Shown here piece by piece: positions 1 through 7,574 of a DNA stretch of 64,000 nucleotides. Made by a program: the position numbers and the translations under genes. Each line of letters begins with the position of its first letter. The first letter of the stretch is position 1. Below the pieces are notes generated by a model. It had not been told where the DNA came from. It saw only the letters and a list, made by a program, of their open reading frames with translations, and searched no databases. The stretch spans positions 1,776,179 to 1,840,178 of the forward strand of contig CP126121.1 of the NCBI GenBank assembly GCA_030123625.1, written 5' to 3'. Source of the stretch: Nitrospira sp. (lineage in GTDB: Bacteria > Nitrospirota > Nitrospiria > Nitrospirales > Nitrospiraceae).

Positions 1-573
1 CGCTTTCATCAAAATCGCTGCGAGAGCAGTGCGACTTGTCTTCTCCGTACGAAGATCCTGCACGGCCCGATCAAGCGCTGACGTCGTCTCCGCGTGCCGA
101 GCACGAACGTCCATGGCCAATTCACTCGTCCGTTCCGTCAACTGCTGCAGAACATGGGACTGCGCTTGACTCGCCTGTTTTTCGAGTTGATGTGCTTTTT
201 CTTCGAGAGTCGCAGCTAGTCGGGTGAGATCCTGCGTCAGCTTTGTGACGGACTCTCCTCGTGCTTCCTGTTCTTTCGTCAGCCTGTTGGTCAGTGCGTC
301 GACTTCTTTCTTGATGTAGAGCTCGAGGCTCTCAAACCGTCGCTTGAGATCGGAGCGGAGATCAGCGGCCTCACGGATCAAATGTTGTTCGAGTTGAGCA
401 AACCGGCGGTCATGTTCGCGAGCCTGTGCGCCGAAGAGAATATCGCGAATCTTATCGAGATTTCCGCTTGCGGATCGATCATCAGGGTGTGGCGTTTCAC
501 TGCTTTCCCCAAGACTCGTCGCCGGGTCTTCATGAGCAATCAGAGTTTGCTCTATGCGGCTTGATGTAGTCAT
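1..573 (-). CDS. coiled-coil protein, C-terminus cut by window edge
   Basis: The open frame starts at an ATG (573-571) preceded by a very strong ribosome binding site, GGGAGGAGGTGA, and reads 191 codons to the left edge without a stop. The protein begins MTTSSRIEQTLIAHEDPA, has a basic segment with a LFGAQAREHDRRF stretch near residue 50, and then a long Glu/Lys/Gln/Leu-rich region typical of a coiled coil. There is no signal peptide or membrane segment in the visible part. I do not recognise a family with a known function. The reading frame and ribosome site are directly visible; a structural or scaffold role would be a guess. Confidence 0.8.
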   Translation of the reverse strand, partial: MTTSSRIEQTLIAHEDPATSLGESSETPHPDDRSASGNLDKIRDILFGAQAREHDRRFAQLEQHLIREAADLRSDLKRRFESLELYIKKEVDALTNRLTKEQEARGESVTKLTQDLTRLAATLEEKAHQLEKQASQAQSHVLQQLTERTSELAMDVRARHAETTSALDRAVQDLRTEKTSRTALAAILMKA

Positions 574-828
574 CGCTTCACCTCCTCCCGAGATCGGGAG
601 ATCACGAATATAACAATGACAAGCACCTCATTGTTCGGCATCCGGTTGTATGAGCGACCCGCTATTCGATTCGACGTCTGAAAATAGTGCGGTTCCCTTT
701 CTGTGCATTACAATTAAGAGGAAACAGGGGTTCATCCTAGCACTGCGAGGCGTGATCAACAAGGCTGAATGTGCCGTGCCTGTAGGACGCTCAACAAAAG
801 AGTACCGGACGTGAATAGCCGGAGGCTT

Positions 829-1632
829 CTATCCGTTCACCATGCGGACGGTAAGACTTGCAGAAGGAAGCGCGATGCCTCGTTCTTGAAATCGTTGAAG
901 AATCAATTTGTTCAACTCGCCGTGAGTCGCACTGTAATTTGCCGCAGCCGTCCACGGTTCTACGGCAATAGCCACCGCCAGAGAGGACTCCCCAAGAGAT
1001 GACACTCCTACGGAAGGAACCGGATCTTTCATGACCGATGGGTGTCGATCAAGGACATCCCGGACTTGAACCATGGCCTCATCGAGATCCGCGTTCGGTG
1101 ACACGGGAATGGTCAAATGCAGTTGGCGGATTGTTCCGAAATTGTGCAAAATTTCTCCGACGATTTTCCGATTGGGGATGATGACGCGGGAACGATCCGC
1201 ATGCATCAGCGTCGTCGTGAAGATATCGATGACCACGACGTCACCGTGGACACCGAGCAACGAAATATGCTCGCCGACTTTATAGGGCTTGCTGAAGATG
1301 ATCGAGAGCCCGGCCATCACGTTGCTCAGCACACCTTGCAAGGCTAAACCGATACCCACTCCCGCGACTCCGAGGCCGGCAATCAGAGGGGCAATGGGCA
1401 CACCGAGCGTCTGGAGGGCGATCATTGCGGTAAACAGCATCACCACGATTTTGACGATGCGAACCAGAAGCAGCCGCAACGGAGGCTCAAGGGTCTGCCG
1501 TTCGAGCGCCTGCTGTGCAAAATTCCCCGCCCAGCGCGACGCCATGATGCCGGCGACAAGGATGCCGAAGGCGACCGCCGCCTGCAGGCCGTACTGCACG
1601 GCATAGTGAGTGAGCGTATCAACGACATTCAT
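829..1632 (-). CDS. MscS-family mechanosensitive channel
   Basis: This 267-residue protein matches small-conductance mechanosensitive channels, which sit in the inner membrane and release solutes on osmotic downshock. Two or three membrane helices fill the first 100 residues. They are followed by the Gly/Ala-rich pore helix (PLIAGLGVAGVGIGLALQG), the beta domain (GDVVVIDIFTTTLMHADRSRVIIPN) and a short C-terminal alpha/beta domain. The length is that of E. coli MscS. A ribosome site AGAGGAGA lies upstream of the ATG. The asmA-like gene upstream on the same strand ends 74 bases away, so the two may be cotranscribed. Confidence 0.92.
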   Translation of the reverse strand: MNVVDTLTHYAVQYGLQAAVAFGILVAGIMASRWAGNFAQQALERQTLEPPLRLLLVRIVKIVVMLFTAMIALQTLGVPIAPLIAGLGVAGVGIGLALQGVLSNVMAGLSIIFSKPYKVGEHISLLGVHGDVVVIDIFTTTLMHADRSRVIIPNRKIVGEILHNFGTIRQLHLTIPVSPNADLDEAMVQVRDVLDRHPSVMKDPVPSVGVSSLGESSLAVAIAVEPWTAAANYSATHGELNKLILQRFQERGIALPSASLTVRMVNG

Positions 1633-1706
1633 AGGATTATCTCCTCTAAAGGGTACCCATCTTTGACACGTCGATTCTGAACACTACGAGAATGTGGTGG
1701 TGGGCT

Positions 1707-3356
1707 CTATCGTCCGAAGAGTCCTTTCAGAAGCTCCTGTCCCTCTTTCTTCAAGTCCTCCGGTGTTTTGGTACCTTTGATCAACCCATCGACCGCTTCT
1801 TCCATCTTCTTCTGTACTTGTTGATGCACTTTTCCGGTTACACCTTTGAGATCCACTCCATAGGTCGGCGCCTGTGGGGTACCGGCAATCGTGAGCGGAA
1901 GGCTCAACCGGCCGTCTTTGACGGCAAGTTTCATGACAGGTGATCCGGCGGCGATCTTCTGACTCAGATCCTGTGACAGGGTGAGATTCACGGCAAGATT
2001 CAATCGTTGATCGAATCCGATCGTGCCGCCGCCCGCCGCCTGAAAATCATGACTATCCATGAGCAGACGCTGCACATTGATGATCCCCTGTTTGATGGCA
2101 AGATCCGTCTCGATCGTCGAGAATGCGGTCGTCTTGGCATCATCAAGTGAAATGCCGGCCACCTTGAGTGCCGAGACGACTTCCTGAAGAAGATTCACCC
2201 CTTCGATCTTCCCGTCCTTCACCGCCATGTGCCCGGTTCCTTCCAATGCCTTCGTCAGGTCCGGCATGGAGAATCCCTTGCCTTGCACCGAGAGGTCGGC
2301 GCCGGCTGTGCCGCTGATGGAGATCGGTGCCTCCGCGACAGCATTGAGCGCCGGACCGAGCTGCACGCCTTGGACCGTGACACCCCCCTTGAAAGGCGGC
2401 GCCTCGGATCCAGCGACCAGCTTTCCCTGCCCCTTCACCTGGCCATCAAAGAGTTGGAACGACAGCATATTCAGCTTGGCCTCTTGTCCCCTCACTTCCG
2501 CCGCGATCTGGAAATTCTTGATGTCGATTGGCTTTTTCAGGGAAAGTGAAACCGGAAGGTTCGCGGTATTAATCACCGGCGAAGTGATGTAGATGTTGGC
2601 GTCGTTTCCGGCGGCGTTGCCTGTAATAGTAAAGTCCGTCTTCCCCACACCCAACTCGAAATTGATCGCCTCGATATCCATTGTTTCTCTCAGCGGACCG
2701 AATGCACCGTCGAGTTTCACGGGCAGATTGAACGGCTGCACGAGCGAGAGGAAATGCAGGTTCGGAGTTTGACCGAGCCGAACGCCGCGAAGGAGGACCT
2801 CCATATCCTGTAATACATATTCCGTCGGCTTGGCAGCCGATAGATCGCGATACGTCAATTTCCCGTCGTCGATGGAGACCCGGTCCACGGCCAACAACGC
2901 GAGTATTTTGAGCGGCCCCTCCGTCGAAGGAATCGGGGCGCGCGATGGCTTTTCCGGCAGCGCCACGCCTTTGCGACCGATGGTGGAGACATTCAGGACT
3001 CCGTTTTTGTTCTTAATAACCGTAATGACCGGCTGGTGAAGCGTGATGTCCTCCACTTCGACCTTGCCGCTCAGCAACGGCATCAACTTCACCCCCACAT
3101 CCAGCGAGGAGAGCGATGCAAACGGACTCGACCCAAAGGCCGGATCGTCCAGTACCGTGAACCCTTCCACACGCGCGCCGATCCCCGGCCAGATCGCCAA
3201 CCGAATATTTTGTAGCTGAACCTTGCGATTGAGAGCATCTTCAATAAGCGGCTTGTACTTGTCTTGATACTTATTGAGATCGATCAGGAAGGGAAGCGCG
3301 AGCCCAACGCCGACGAGGAGAACGACCAGAACGAGCAAACCTATCAGGATCTTCAT
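1707..3356 (-). CDS. AsmA-family envelope protein
   Basis: The 549-residue protein has one N-terminal membrane helix (KILIGLLVLVVLLVGVGLAL) followed by a long beta-rich periplasmic region. The stretch after the helix (DLNKYQDKYKPLIEDALNRK) is the classic AsmA opening, and the C-terminal third carries the AsmA-type pattern with an ...GTGHMAVKDGKIEGVNL segment. AsmA-like proteins act in outer membrane assembly or phospholipid transport in diderms. I chose the ATG at 3356 because GGAGG sits 8 bases upstream; a longer frame starting at 3410 lacks such a site. It is slightly shorter than E. coli AsmA. Confidence 0.87.
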   Translation of the reverse strand: MKILIGLLVLVVLLVGVGLALPFLIDLNKYQDKYKPLIEDALNRKVQLQNIRLAIWPGIGARVEGFTVLDDPAFGSSPFASLSSLDVGVKLMPLLSGKVEVEDITLHQPVITVIKNKNGVLNVSTIGRKGVALPEKPSRAPIPSTEGPLKILALLAVDRVSIDDGKLTYRDLSAAKPTEYVLQDMEVLLRGVRLGQTPNLHFLSLVQPFNLPVKLDGAFGPLRETMDIEAINFELGVGKTDFTITGNAAGNDANIYITSPVINTANLPVSLSLKKPIDIKNFQIAAEVRGQEAKLNMLSFQLFDGQVKGQGKLVAGSEAPPFKGGVTVQGVQLGPALNAVAEAPISISGTAGADLSVQGKGFSMPDLTKALEGTGHMAVKDGKIEGVNLLQEVVSALKVAGISLDDAKTTAFSTIETDLAIKQGIINVQRLLMDSHDFQAAGGGTIGFDQRLNLAVNLTLSQDLSQKIAAGSPVMKLAVKDGRLSLPLTIAGTPQAPTYGVDLKGVTGKVHQQVQKKMEEAVDGLIKGTKTPEDLKKEGQELLKGLFGR

Positions 3357-3658
3357 CTCGATCGCCTCCAGTTGAAAATGCAGTATATAAATGGAGTCTC
3401 GGTGAGTCAAACGAGGAAGAGTGGAAGACGAAGCTTGAGCTTCCAGAAATCACATTCTGCTAGAAGTCGTCCTGACCGATATCATGACCAGCACTGTGTC
3501 GTCTGTAGATGTCAAGAGTTCTAATACAGCGTCGCCTGAGTCGTCGTCATTTGGCATGCCATTTGACGACAGAGTCGTCACTTAAAATCGCTGAATTTAA
3601 CAATCGAGGACGAGCGGTGGAAAGATCGGTGAAAAGAGCCGACCCACGCGGCGTTGCT
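3357..3658. other. intergenic region with a 28-bp imperfect palindrome
   Basis: No gene is supported in these roughly 300 bases. The only structure I see is an inverted repeat at 3543-3570: outer arms GTCGTCA and TGACGAC and a central GGCATGCC. There is no T-run on either side, so it is not a standard intrinsic terminator. It lies downstream of vapC and upstream of the AsmA gene, and could be a regulator site or a transcript-end hairpin. Confidence 0.5.
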
Positions 3659-4057
3659 TCACGCCCAATTTTCGAGTCGTAGACCAGGGACGCGTCGAAA
3701 TTCCCTGAGGTTGTTGCTGACAAGCCGAACTCCAAGGCTGAGTGAATGGGCGGCGATGAGCATATCCATTGAGCCAATCAGAGTTCCCTTTGCCTCAAGT
3801 TGCCAACGTAAGCGACCATAGGACCAGGCCGCAGGCTGGTCAAACGGAGCGATTTCCAAAGGAGCCAGAAACTGCTCGAGCGCATGGCGATTCTTAGATG
3901 CCTGACGGCTCTTGCTGACCCCGTAGGCCAATTCAGCTGCCGTGATGCTGGAAATGCCGATCTCTCCGACCGGTTGCGACAGGAAGCGTTCGATGACGGT
4001 GGGAGGTTGTTGTTTGATCAGGTAGATGCAGATGTTGGTATCCAGCATTACCTTCAT
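3659..4057 (-). CDS. vapC: VapC-type PIN-domain toxin
   Basis: The 132-residue protein begins MKVMLDTNICIYLIK, the typical PIN start with the first acidic metal ligand. It carries a mid-protein TAAELAYGVSKS segment with the conserved Glu, and a C-terminal IGSMDMLIAAHSLSLG segment with conserved Asp plus LVSNNLREFRRVPGL. PIN toxins are Mg-dependent RNases, often cutting tRNA. The chosen start overlaps the vapB stop by four bases (ATGA at 4054-4057), so translation is probably coupled. A longer frame to 4156 only overlaps vapB in another frame. All expected PIN residues are present, so the toxin looks intact. Confidence 0.93.
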   Translation of the reverse strand: MKVMLDTNICIYLIKQQPPTVIERFLSQPVGEIGISSITAAELAYGVSKSRQASKNRHALEQFLAPLEIAPFDQPAAWSYGRLRWQLEAKGTLIGSMDMLIAAHSLSLGVRLVSNNLREFRRVPGLRLENWA

Positions 4058-4299
4058 GCGAGGGAACGCCTTCGTTTCTGGAGCGGCGGCTGCTGCCTCC
4101 CCTCTTCCATAAAGTCGTCGGTAAACATAGCCAGACTGTCGGTGAGCGGCTGCCACGTCTGCTTCTTTGGACGAATGACGAGCGTATTGCCCCGACGTTG
4201 AATCTCGACTTCGTCGCCTTCCAGCTGAAATTCGCGGGGGATCCGTACGGCCTGACTGTTGCCGCTCATAAAGAGCTTCGTCTTCTTCCGCGTTGCCAC
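4054..4299 (-). CDS. vapB: VapB-type antitoxin (AbrB/SpoVT fold)
   Basis: The 81-residue protein has the MazE/VapB swapped-hairpin DNA-binding fold: KLFMSGNSQAVRIPREFQL followed by VEIQRRGNTLVIRPK. The C-terminal tail (FTDDFMEEGRQQPP) is the usual toxin-neutralising segment. I chose a GTG start at 4299 because GAAGAGAGG lies upstream and family members begin just before this motif; a longer frame from 4362 would read through the operator. It precedes vapC with a 4-base overlap. The protein would bind the VapC active site and, as a complex, repress the operon. Confidence 0.9.
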   Translation of the reverse strand: MATRKKTKLFMSGNSQAVRIPREFQLEGDEVEIQRRGNTLVIRPKKQTWQPLTDSLAMFTDDFMEEGRQQPPLQKRRRSLA

Positions 4300-4322
4300 C
4301 GTAAGCCTCTCTTCAAGGAAAA

Positions 4323-4342
4323 GTATATACGTCATAATATAC
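4323..4342. promoter_or_regulatory. inverted repeat, probable VapBC operator
   Basis: The 20 bases GTATATACGTCATAATATAC contain perfect 6-bp arms (GTATAT and ATATAC) around an 8-base spacer, 24 bases upstream of the vapB start. AbrB-fold antitoxins usually autoregulate through inverted repeats at exactly this place. The site itself is visible; the binding is inferred. Confidence 0.6.
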
Positions 4343-4351
4343 ATCAGTGCG

Positions 4352-4797
4352 TCATCTGTCAACGGAGCGGCGGTGAAACTGACCCGCGCGTGAACTGTTC
4401 CGTAACGCCCACGGTAGGCAAACCTACATGAACGATTTGGCCTTTTCGATTGCTACCTATTCCACTTTGGCATTGCCGCCAGAGCTGGCCATAAGCGACG
4501 CATGATATGGAATGCACGAAGCAAGACCAGACCCTGCTTTATGTTTTCTTCTGGATGGGTGTTTGCCGCCTGCCCTCTTCCATGAAGTCGTCGATTAACA
4601 TAGCGGGATTGTCGGTGCGACTGCCATGTCTGTACCTGAAACTGGCAAGGATTTGACCTGCCTGTTGTCGTTCATGAAAAGCTCCGTCTTCTTCCATGCG
4701 ACCACCTTAGTCTCTTGTGTATATAAACCCTTGGTCTACGGTAATACCTCATCTGTCAACGGAGCAGCCGGTGAAACTGACCCGCGCGAACTGCTCT
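4352..4797. repeat. degenerate direct duplication of the vapB promoter region
   Basis: The 49 bases at 4352-4400 (TCATCTGTCAACGGAGC through GACCCGCGCG and AACTG) recur almost unchanged at 4749-4797, with only small indels. The similarity extends on both sides: the vapB coding start and end recur at 4572-4705, and the stretch near 4450-4480 resembles 4845-4875. The region therefore holds an old tandem duplication of the vapB locus in which the second copy has decayed. Confidence 0.75.
4572..4705 (-). pseudogene. vapB remnant
   Basis: Read on the minus strand from a GTG at 4705, the translation VVAWKKTELFMNDNRQ aligns with the start of the intact vapB (MATRKKTKLFMSGNSQ). The distal bases at 4572-4604 match the part of vapB encoding DDFMEEGRQ. 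The middle of the gene is missing and the frame is closed by stops. No vapC copy follows. This is a decayed duplicate left beside the intact vapBC pair. Confidence 0.75.
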
Positions 4798-4938
4798 GCC
4801 ATGTTCGCAAGTATATATACGGTCTCGATTCAGCTTTGCCCTACCGCTACTTTTCCACTTCGCCATGGCTGCCCTGAGTCGATCGCGGAAGGCACATGAT
4901 TGGCCAAACGTCTAGAAAACGACATAGTGCTGCTACAC

Positions 4939-5663
4939 ATGTTACGAGAATCGGAAAAGAAAAGAGAATCTAACCTGACAGCATGCATCGCCTGTAAGAA
5001 TGAGCTAGAGACTGGGCATCCTTATGCTCGCATTGCGGAAGTTTTCAGCTAGCCTGGAAGAATCACCTTCGCTATTGGTCTGCAATTGTTGGTCTGTTGG
5101 CCTTTATTTCCACAGCTAGTGCATACCTCTTTTCAGTCGGACCTGATGTGTGGAAAATTTTCATGTGGAAGGACAGAGTCAAAGTTTTAGATTTGGTCTA
5201 CCCAGGAATCATTGTGGTAGCAAACATCGGGGATGGCAATGTATTTGTGAGCAAAATCGATTGGACTGTAAACATGGAAAGTATATTTTCAAATGGAACA
5301 ATCCCAATCTATAAGACGGTTGCAAAAGAACAAGGTCTGCAAGCCATAGAATTGCAACGTTCACTTCTTCGAAAGAGAGAGTTCGAAGGGAGCTACATAA
5401 GAGGCAATGAAGTACCCAATGAAATGCGTATGAAATTATGGCAGCAGGCCCGTTCTTCAACCAATGAATGTTGGGACGTTAAGATCCATTTGGCAAAACC
5501 AGAAATCTTGTTAGAGGCGGAACGGGTTGGAGGAGAAGAGTTTTGGTCAGTCCCCATCAAGGGAACCCTTTATTTCTATTCTCTTCATGCCAAACAGACT
5601 CTTGAGCAGGAGATTCCGCTTTTCGCTTTTGTTGTAAAGAACCACAAAGATAGTAAATGCTAG
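4939..5663 (+). pseudogene. zinc-ribbon membrane protein with a -1 frameshift
   Basis: From the ATG at 4939 the frame gives MLRESEKKRESNLTACIACKNELETG and then closes. One base out of register it continues ASLCSHCGSFQLAWKNHLRYW, then a membrane helix (SAIVGLLAFISTASAYLF) and a soluble region to the stop at 5663. Restoring one G in the GGG at 5014-5016 joins them into a protein of about 240 residues with a CxxC...CxxC zinc ribbon, one transmembrane segment and an outward domain. The downstream part alone could start from TTG at 5097 (188 residues), but the split zinc ribbon argues for a broken gene or a sequencing error. I recognise no specific function. Confidence 0.72.
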
Positions 5664-5778
5664 CCTTGTTCAAGGTGCGATTTTTATCGTAACTGCAATG
5701 GCAACCATTCGAGGAATGGCATTGTTAGGATTTCTGAGAATCCACCAAGCGATGATTTCAAGACTTTTCACACATTTC

Positions 5779-6180
5779 TCAACTCATTGTCCGACAAACC
5801 CATATCTGCTTTAGGCTTTCGGAAGTCTCCGATTGGTCGATCAATTCAAACTCCGCCTTCGACAGCAACAACAAAAGTTCCTGCGGATAGATACACCCGC
5901 TGTGATTGGCAAGACCATTTGTCGTGCTGATTGCCAGAGAAAAGAGACCAGGTGCCATAGCTGATTTGCGTGGCTGCGTCATATCGATGTGAGCTTTCTA
6001 CAGTATCCCATACCGGTCTGTAGTGGCTTCCATAACGGTAACTCGTTGATCCAGCCTCGCCCATATCCGAACATCGGATTGAATATGTCAAACACAAAAA
6101 TCCCCGTCCTCGACAGATGTCGTTTCACGGGCGCAAAACATGCCAACAGATCTTCGATTGACAGCAGATGGTGATTTTCG
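5779..6180 (-). pseudogene. decayed class I SAM methyltransferase
   Basis: Three frames read in order on the minus strand give pieces of one methyltransferase: LLSIEDLLACFAPVKRHL then GIFVFDIFNPM (end of the SAM-binding fold), YDAATQISYGTWSLFSGNQ (middle), and YPQELLLLLSKAEFELID (C-terminal beta strands). At least two frameshifts separate them. The N-terminal half with the SAM-binding glycine loop is absent; its place is taken by the duplicated gdmH tail and hairpin. The gene was evidently cut by the rearrangement that placed that repeat here and then decayed. Confidence 0.6.
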
Positions 6181-6192
6181 CAAGGGGAATGC

Positions 6193-6225
6193 CTGAAGGG
6201 CTTGCAGCGATGCAAGCCCCTTCAG
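6193..6225 (-). terminator. duplicated hairpin
   Basis: A stem-loop with arms of about 15 bases (CTGAAGGGCTTGCA against TGCAAGCCCCTTCAG, one bulge). It is the copy of the hairpin after gdmH. It lacks a clear T-run, so its termination activity is uncertain. Confidence 0.5.
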
Positions 6226-6452
6226 CTGTTTCCTCATTCTCTCTGGATCAGTGCACCTCAGCGTTTCTTTCGGTTGAATCAGATTCCCGGACCGTACTTG
6301 GCACGCCAGGACATCGCAGATGACGCGCGTGGCCATGAGGCTGGTAATCTCCGCCGCGTCGTAGGGCGGCGAGCATTCGACGATTTCCATTCCCGCCAGG
6401 GGCTTCGTGTCGGCGATGATCTGGAGAAACTTCAGCACTTCACGCGGCAGAA
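6193..6452 (-). repeat. partial second copy of the gdmH 3' end with its hairpin
   Basis: This 260-base block is highly similar to 7318-7574. On the minus strand it encodes EVLKFLQIIADTKPLAGMEI through MATRVICDVLACQVRSGNL, nearly identical to the last 50 residues of gdmH, and then diverges from the true C-terminus. It also contains a copy of the hairpin that follows gdmH. There is no start codon context or upstream part, so it is a non-functional fragment. The two copies are direct repeats enclosing higBA. Confidence 0.88.
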
Positions 6453-6566
6453 GGCCACCGTGCTCGTCATAAGGGAGAGGGAGTCTTTTATTATAAATCG
6501 CTTGCCGATGCGGCTGGATCGCCTGTGCTCAGATGCCTTGATGGAAGTGTGATATACGAAGATCTA

Positions 6567-6944
6567 TCACGCGGCCGTGCCGATCAGACTTTCCAAGGGG
6601 ATATGCAGTTTGCGATGAAGGCGACGAATCATTTCAAGGGAGAGTGTCCGTTTCTTGGTCAAGATCTCCGAAACACGCCCACGTCCACCGAGTAAGGCTT
6701 CCAGATCTTTGCGAGTCATCCCGAGTTGATCCATTCGAAACTTTATAGCCTCGATCGGATCGGGCGGGCAGATGGCATAGTGTTTTTTTTCGTACACTTC
6801 AACGAGTGTTGTTAACACGTCCAACTCATCGCCGGCCTTCGTTCCCGGTTTTGCATCCAAAAGAACTTCGATTCGATGCAGCGTACGCTCATAATCTCGC
6901 TCTGATTTAATGGGGGCGATGGTCATAACTTTCTTCCTCGTCAT
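6567..6944 (-). CDS. higA: HigA-type antitoxin (XRE helix-turn-helix)
   Basis: The 125-residue protein has the HigA layout: an N-terminal arm (SERDYERTLHRIEVLLDAKPG, then GDELDVLTTLVEVYEKKHY) that covers the toxin, and a C-terminal helix-turn-helix (MDQLGMTRKDLEALLGGRGRVSEIL). The ATG at 6944 overlaps the higB stop by four bases, so coupling is likely; an internal ATG at 6926 has a good GAGGAAG site and may be the main start. The toxin-first gene order is usual for higBA. The protein neutralises HigB and represses the operon. Confidence 0.92.
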   Translation of the reverse strand: MTRKKVMTIAPIKSERDYERTLHRIEVLLDAKPGTKAGDELDVLTTLVEVYEKKHYAICPPDPIEAIKFRMDQLGMTRKDLEALLGGRGRVSEILTKKRTLSLEMIRRLHRKLHIPLESLIGTAA

Positions 6945-7234
6945 ATTGCCGTGATATCGACAGTGTCGTAATCTTTGTGGGCCCCAATGAATCGGATGTA
7001 TACGATCCGATAAGGGTAATTGATCTTCACAGCCAGCCGATATTGATTGCCGGCGATATTGAATACCATTCGGCTGTCTTGCAACACGCTTGCCGATCGA
7101 AACTGAAGCTTCACCGCCGAAGGTGTCGACCAATCCGCTCGTGTCACTTCTTGATGCCAGGCCTCCAACGGGCCTTTCGCCTTCGGATGTTGTTTCCAGA
7201 AATCGCGAAGGGTCCGTTTAGCAATAATGCGCAC
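6941..7234 (-). CDS. higB: HigB-type mRNA interferase toxin
   Basis: This 97-residue basic protein starts MRIIAKRTLRDFWKQHPKA, the signature opening of the HigB_toxin family, and ends with YRIVYIRFIGAHKDYDTVDI, the conserved beta strand and His/Asp segment. Family members are ribosome-dependent RNases. It is full length and followed by higA with a 4-base overlap. An operator-like palindrome lies 17 bases upstream. The pair sits between two direct repeats derived from gdmH. Confidence 0.93.
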   Translation of the reverse strand: MRIIAKRTLRDFWKQHPKAKGPLEAWHQEVTRADWSTPSAVKLQFRSASVLQDSRMVFNIAGNQYRLAVKINYPYRIVYIRFIGAHKDYDTVDITAI

Positions 7235-7250
7235 TGAGCTACTGTATCAT

Positions 7251-7267
7251 GATCCCAATATGGGATC
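7251..7267. promoter_or_regulatory. perfect palindrome upstream of higB, probable HigA operator
   Basis: GATCCCAATATGGGATC has perfect 7-bp arms (GATCCCA and TGGGATC) around ATA, 17 bases upstream of the higB start. The position and symmetry fit the autoregulatory operator of a helix-turn-helix antitoxin dimer. Binding is inferred. Confidence 0.65.
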
Positions 7268-7317
7268 AACGTGTGACAAGCACGCTCGAGGAGAAGAAGC
7301 CGTTCGTCAAGAAGTGT

Positions 7318-7351
7318 CTGAAGGGGCTTGCATCTATGCAGGCCCCTTCAG
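7318..7351 (-). terminator. hairpin after gdmH
   Basis: A long stem-loop with 10-base GC-rich outer arms (CTGAAGGGGC and GCCCCTTCAG) and inner TGCA pairs, starting 30 bases after the gdmH stop. The following bases are not a T-run, so it may act as a weak terminator or as an mRNA 3' stabiliser. A second copy lies at 6193-6225. Confidence 0.65.
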
Positions 7352-7574
7352 CGGCTGTTTCGTTATCTCTTGGGTGCAGCTCAGCGTTTCTTTCGATTTT
7401 GCAGGTTGCCGGACCGCACTTGGCAGGCCAGGACATCGCAGATGACCCGCGTGGCCATAAGGCTGGTGATCTCGGCGGCATCGTAGGGCGGCGAGCACTC
7501 GACGATTTCCATCCCCGCCAGCGGCTTCGTGTCCGCGATGATCTGGAGAAACTTCAGCACTTCACGCGGCAGAA
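7318..7574. repeat. direct repeat, copy within gdmH 3' end
   Basis: The intact-gene copy of the 257-260 base direct repeat whose partner is 6193-6452. The two copies share the gdmH tail and the hairpin, and enclose higBA plus its operator. Confidence 0.85.

Noticed and set aside
4626..4877. Small plus-strand protein genes in the vapB remnant region
   Set aside because: These frames run opposite the vapB remnant and carry no ribosome site or homology.
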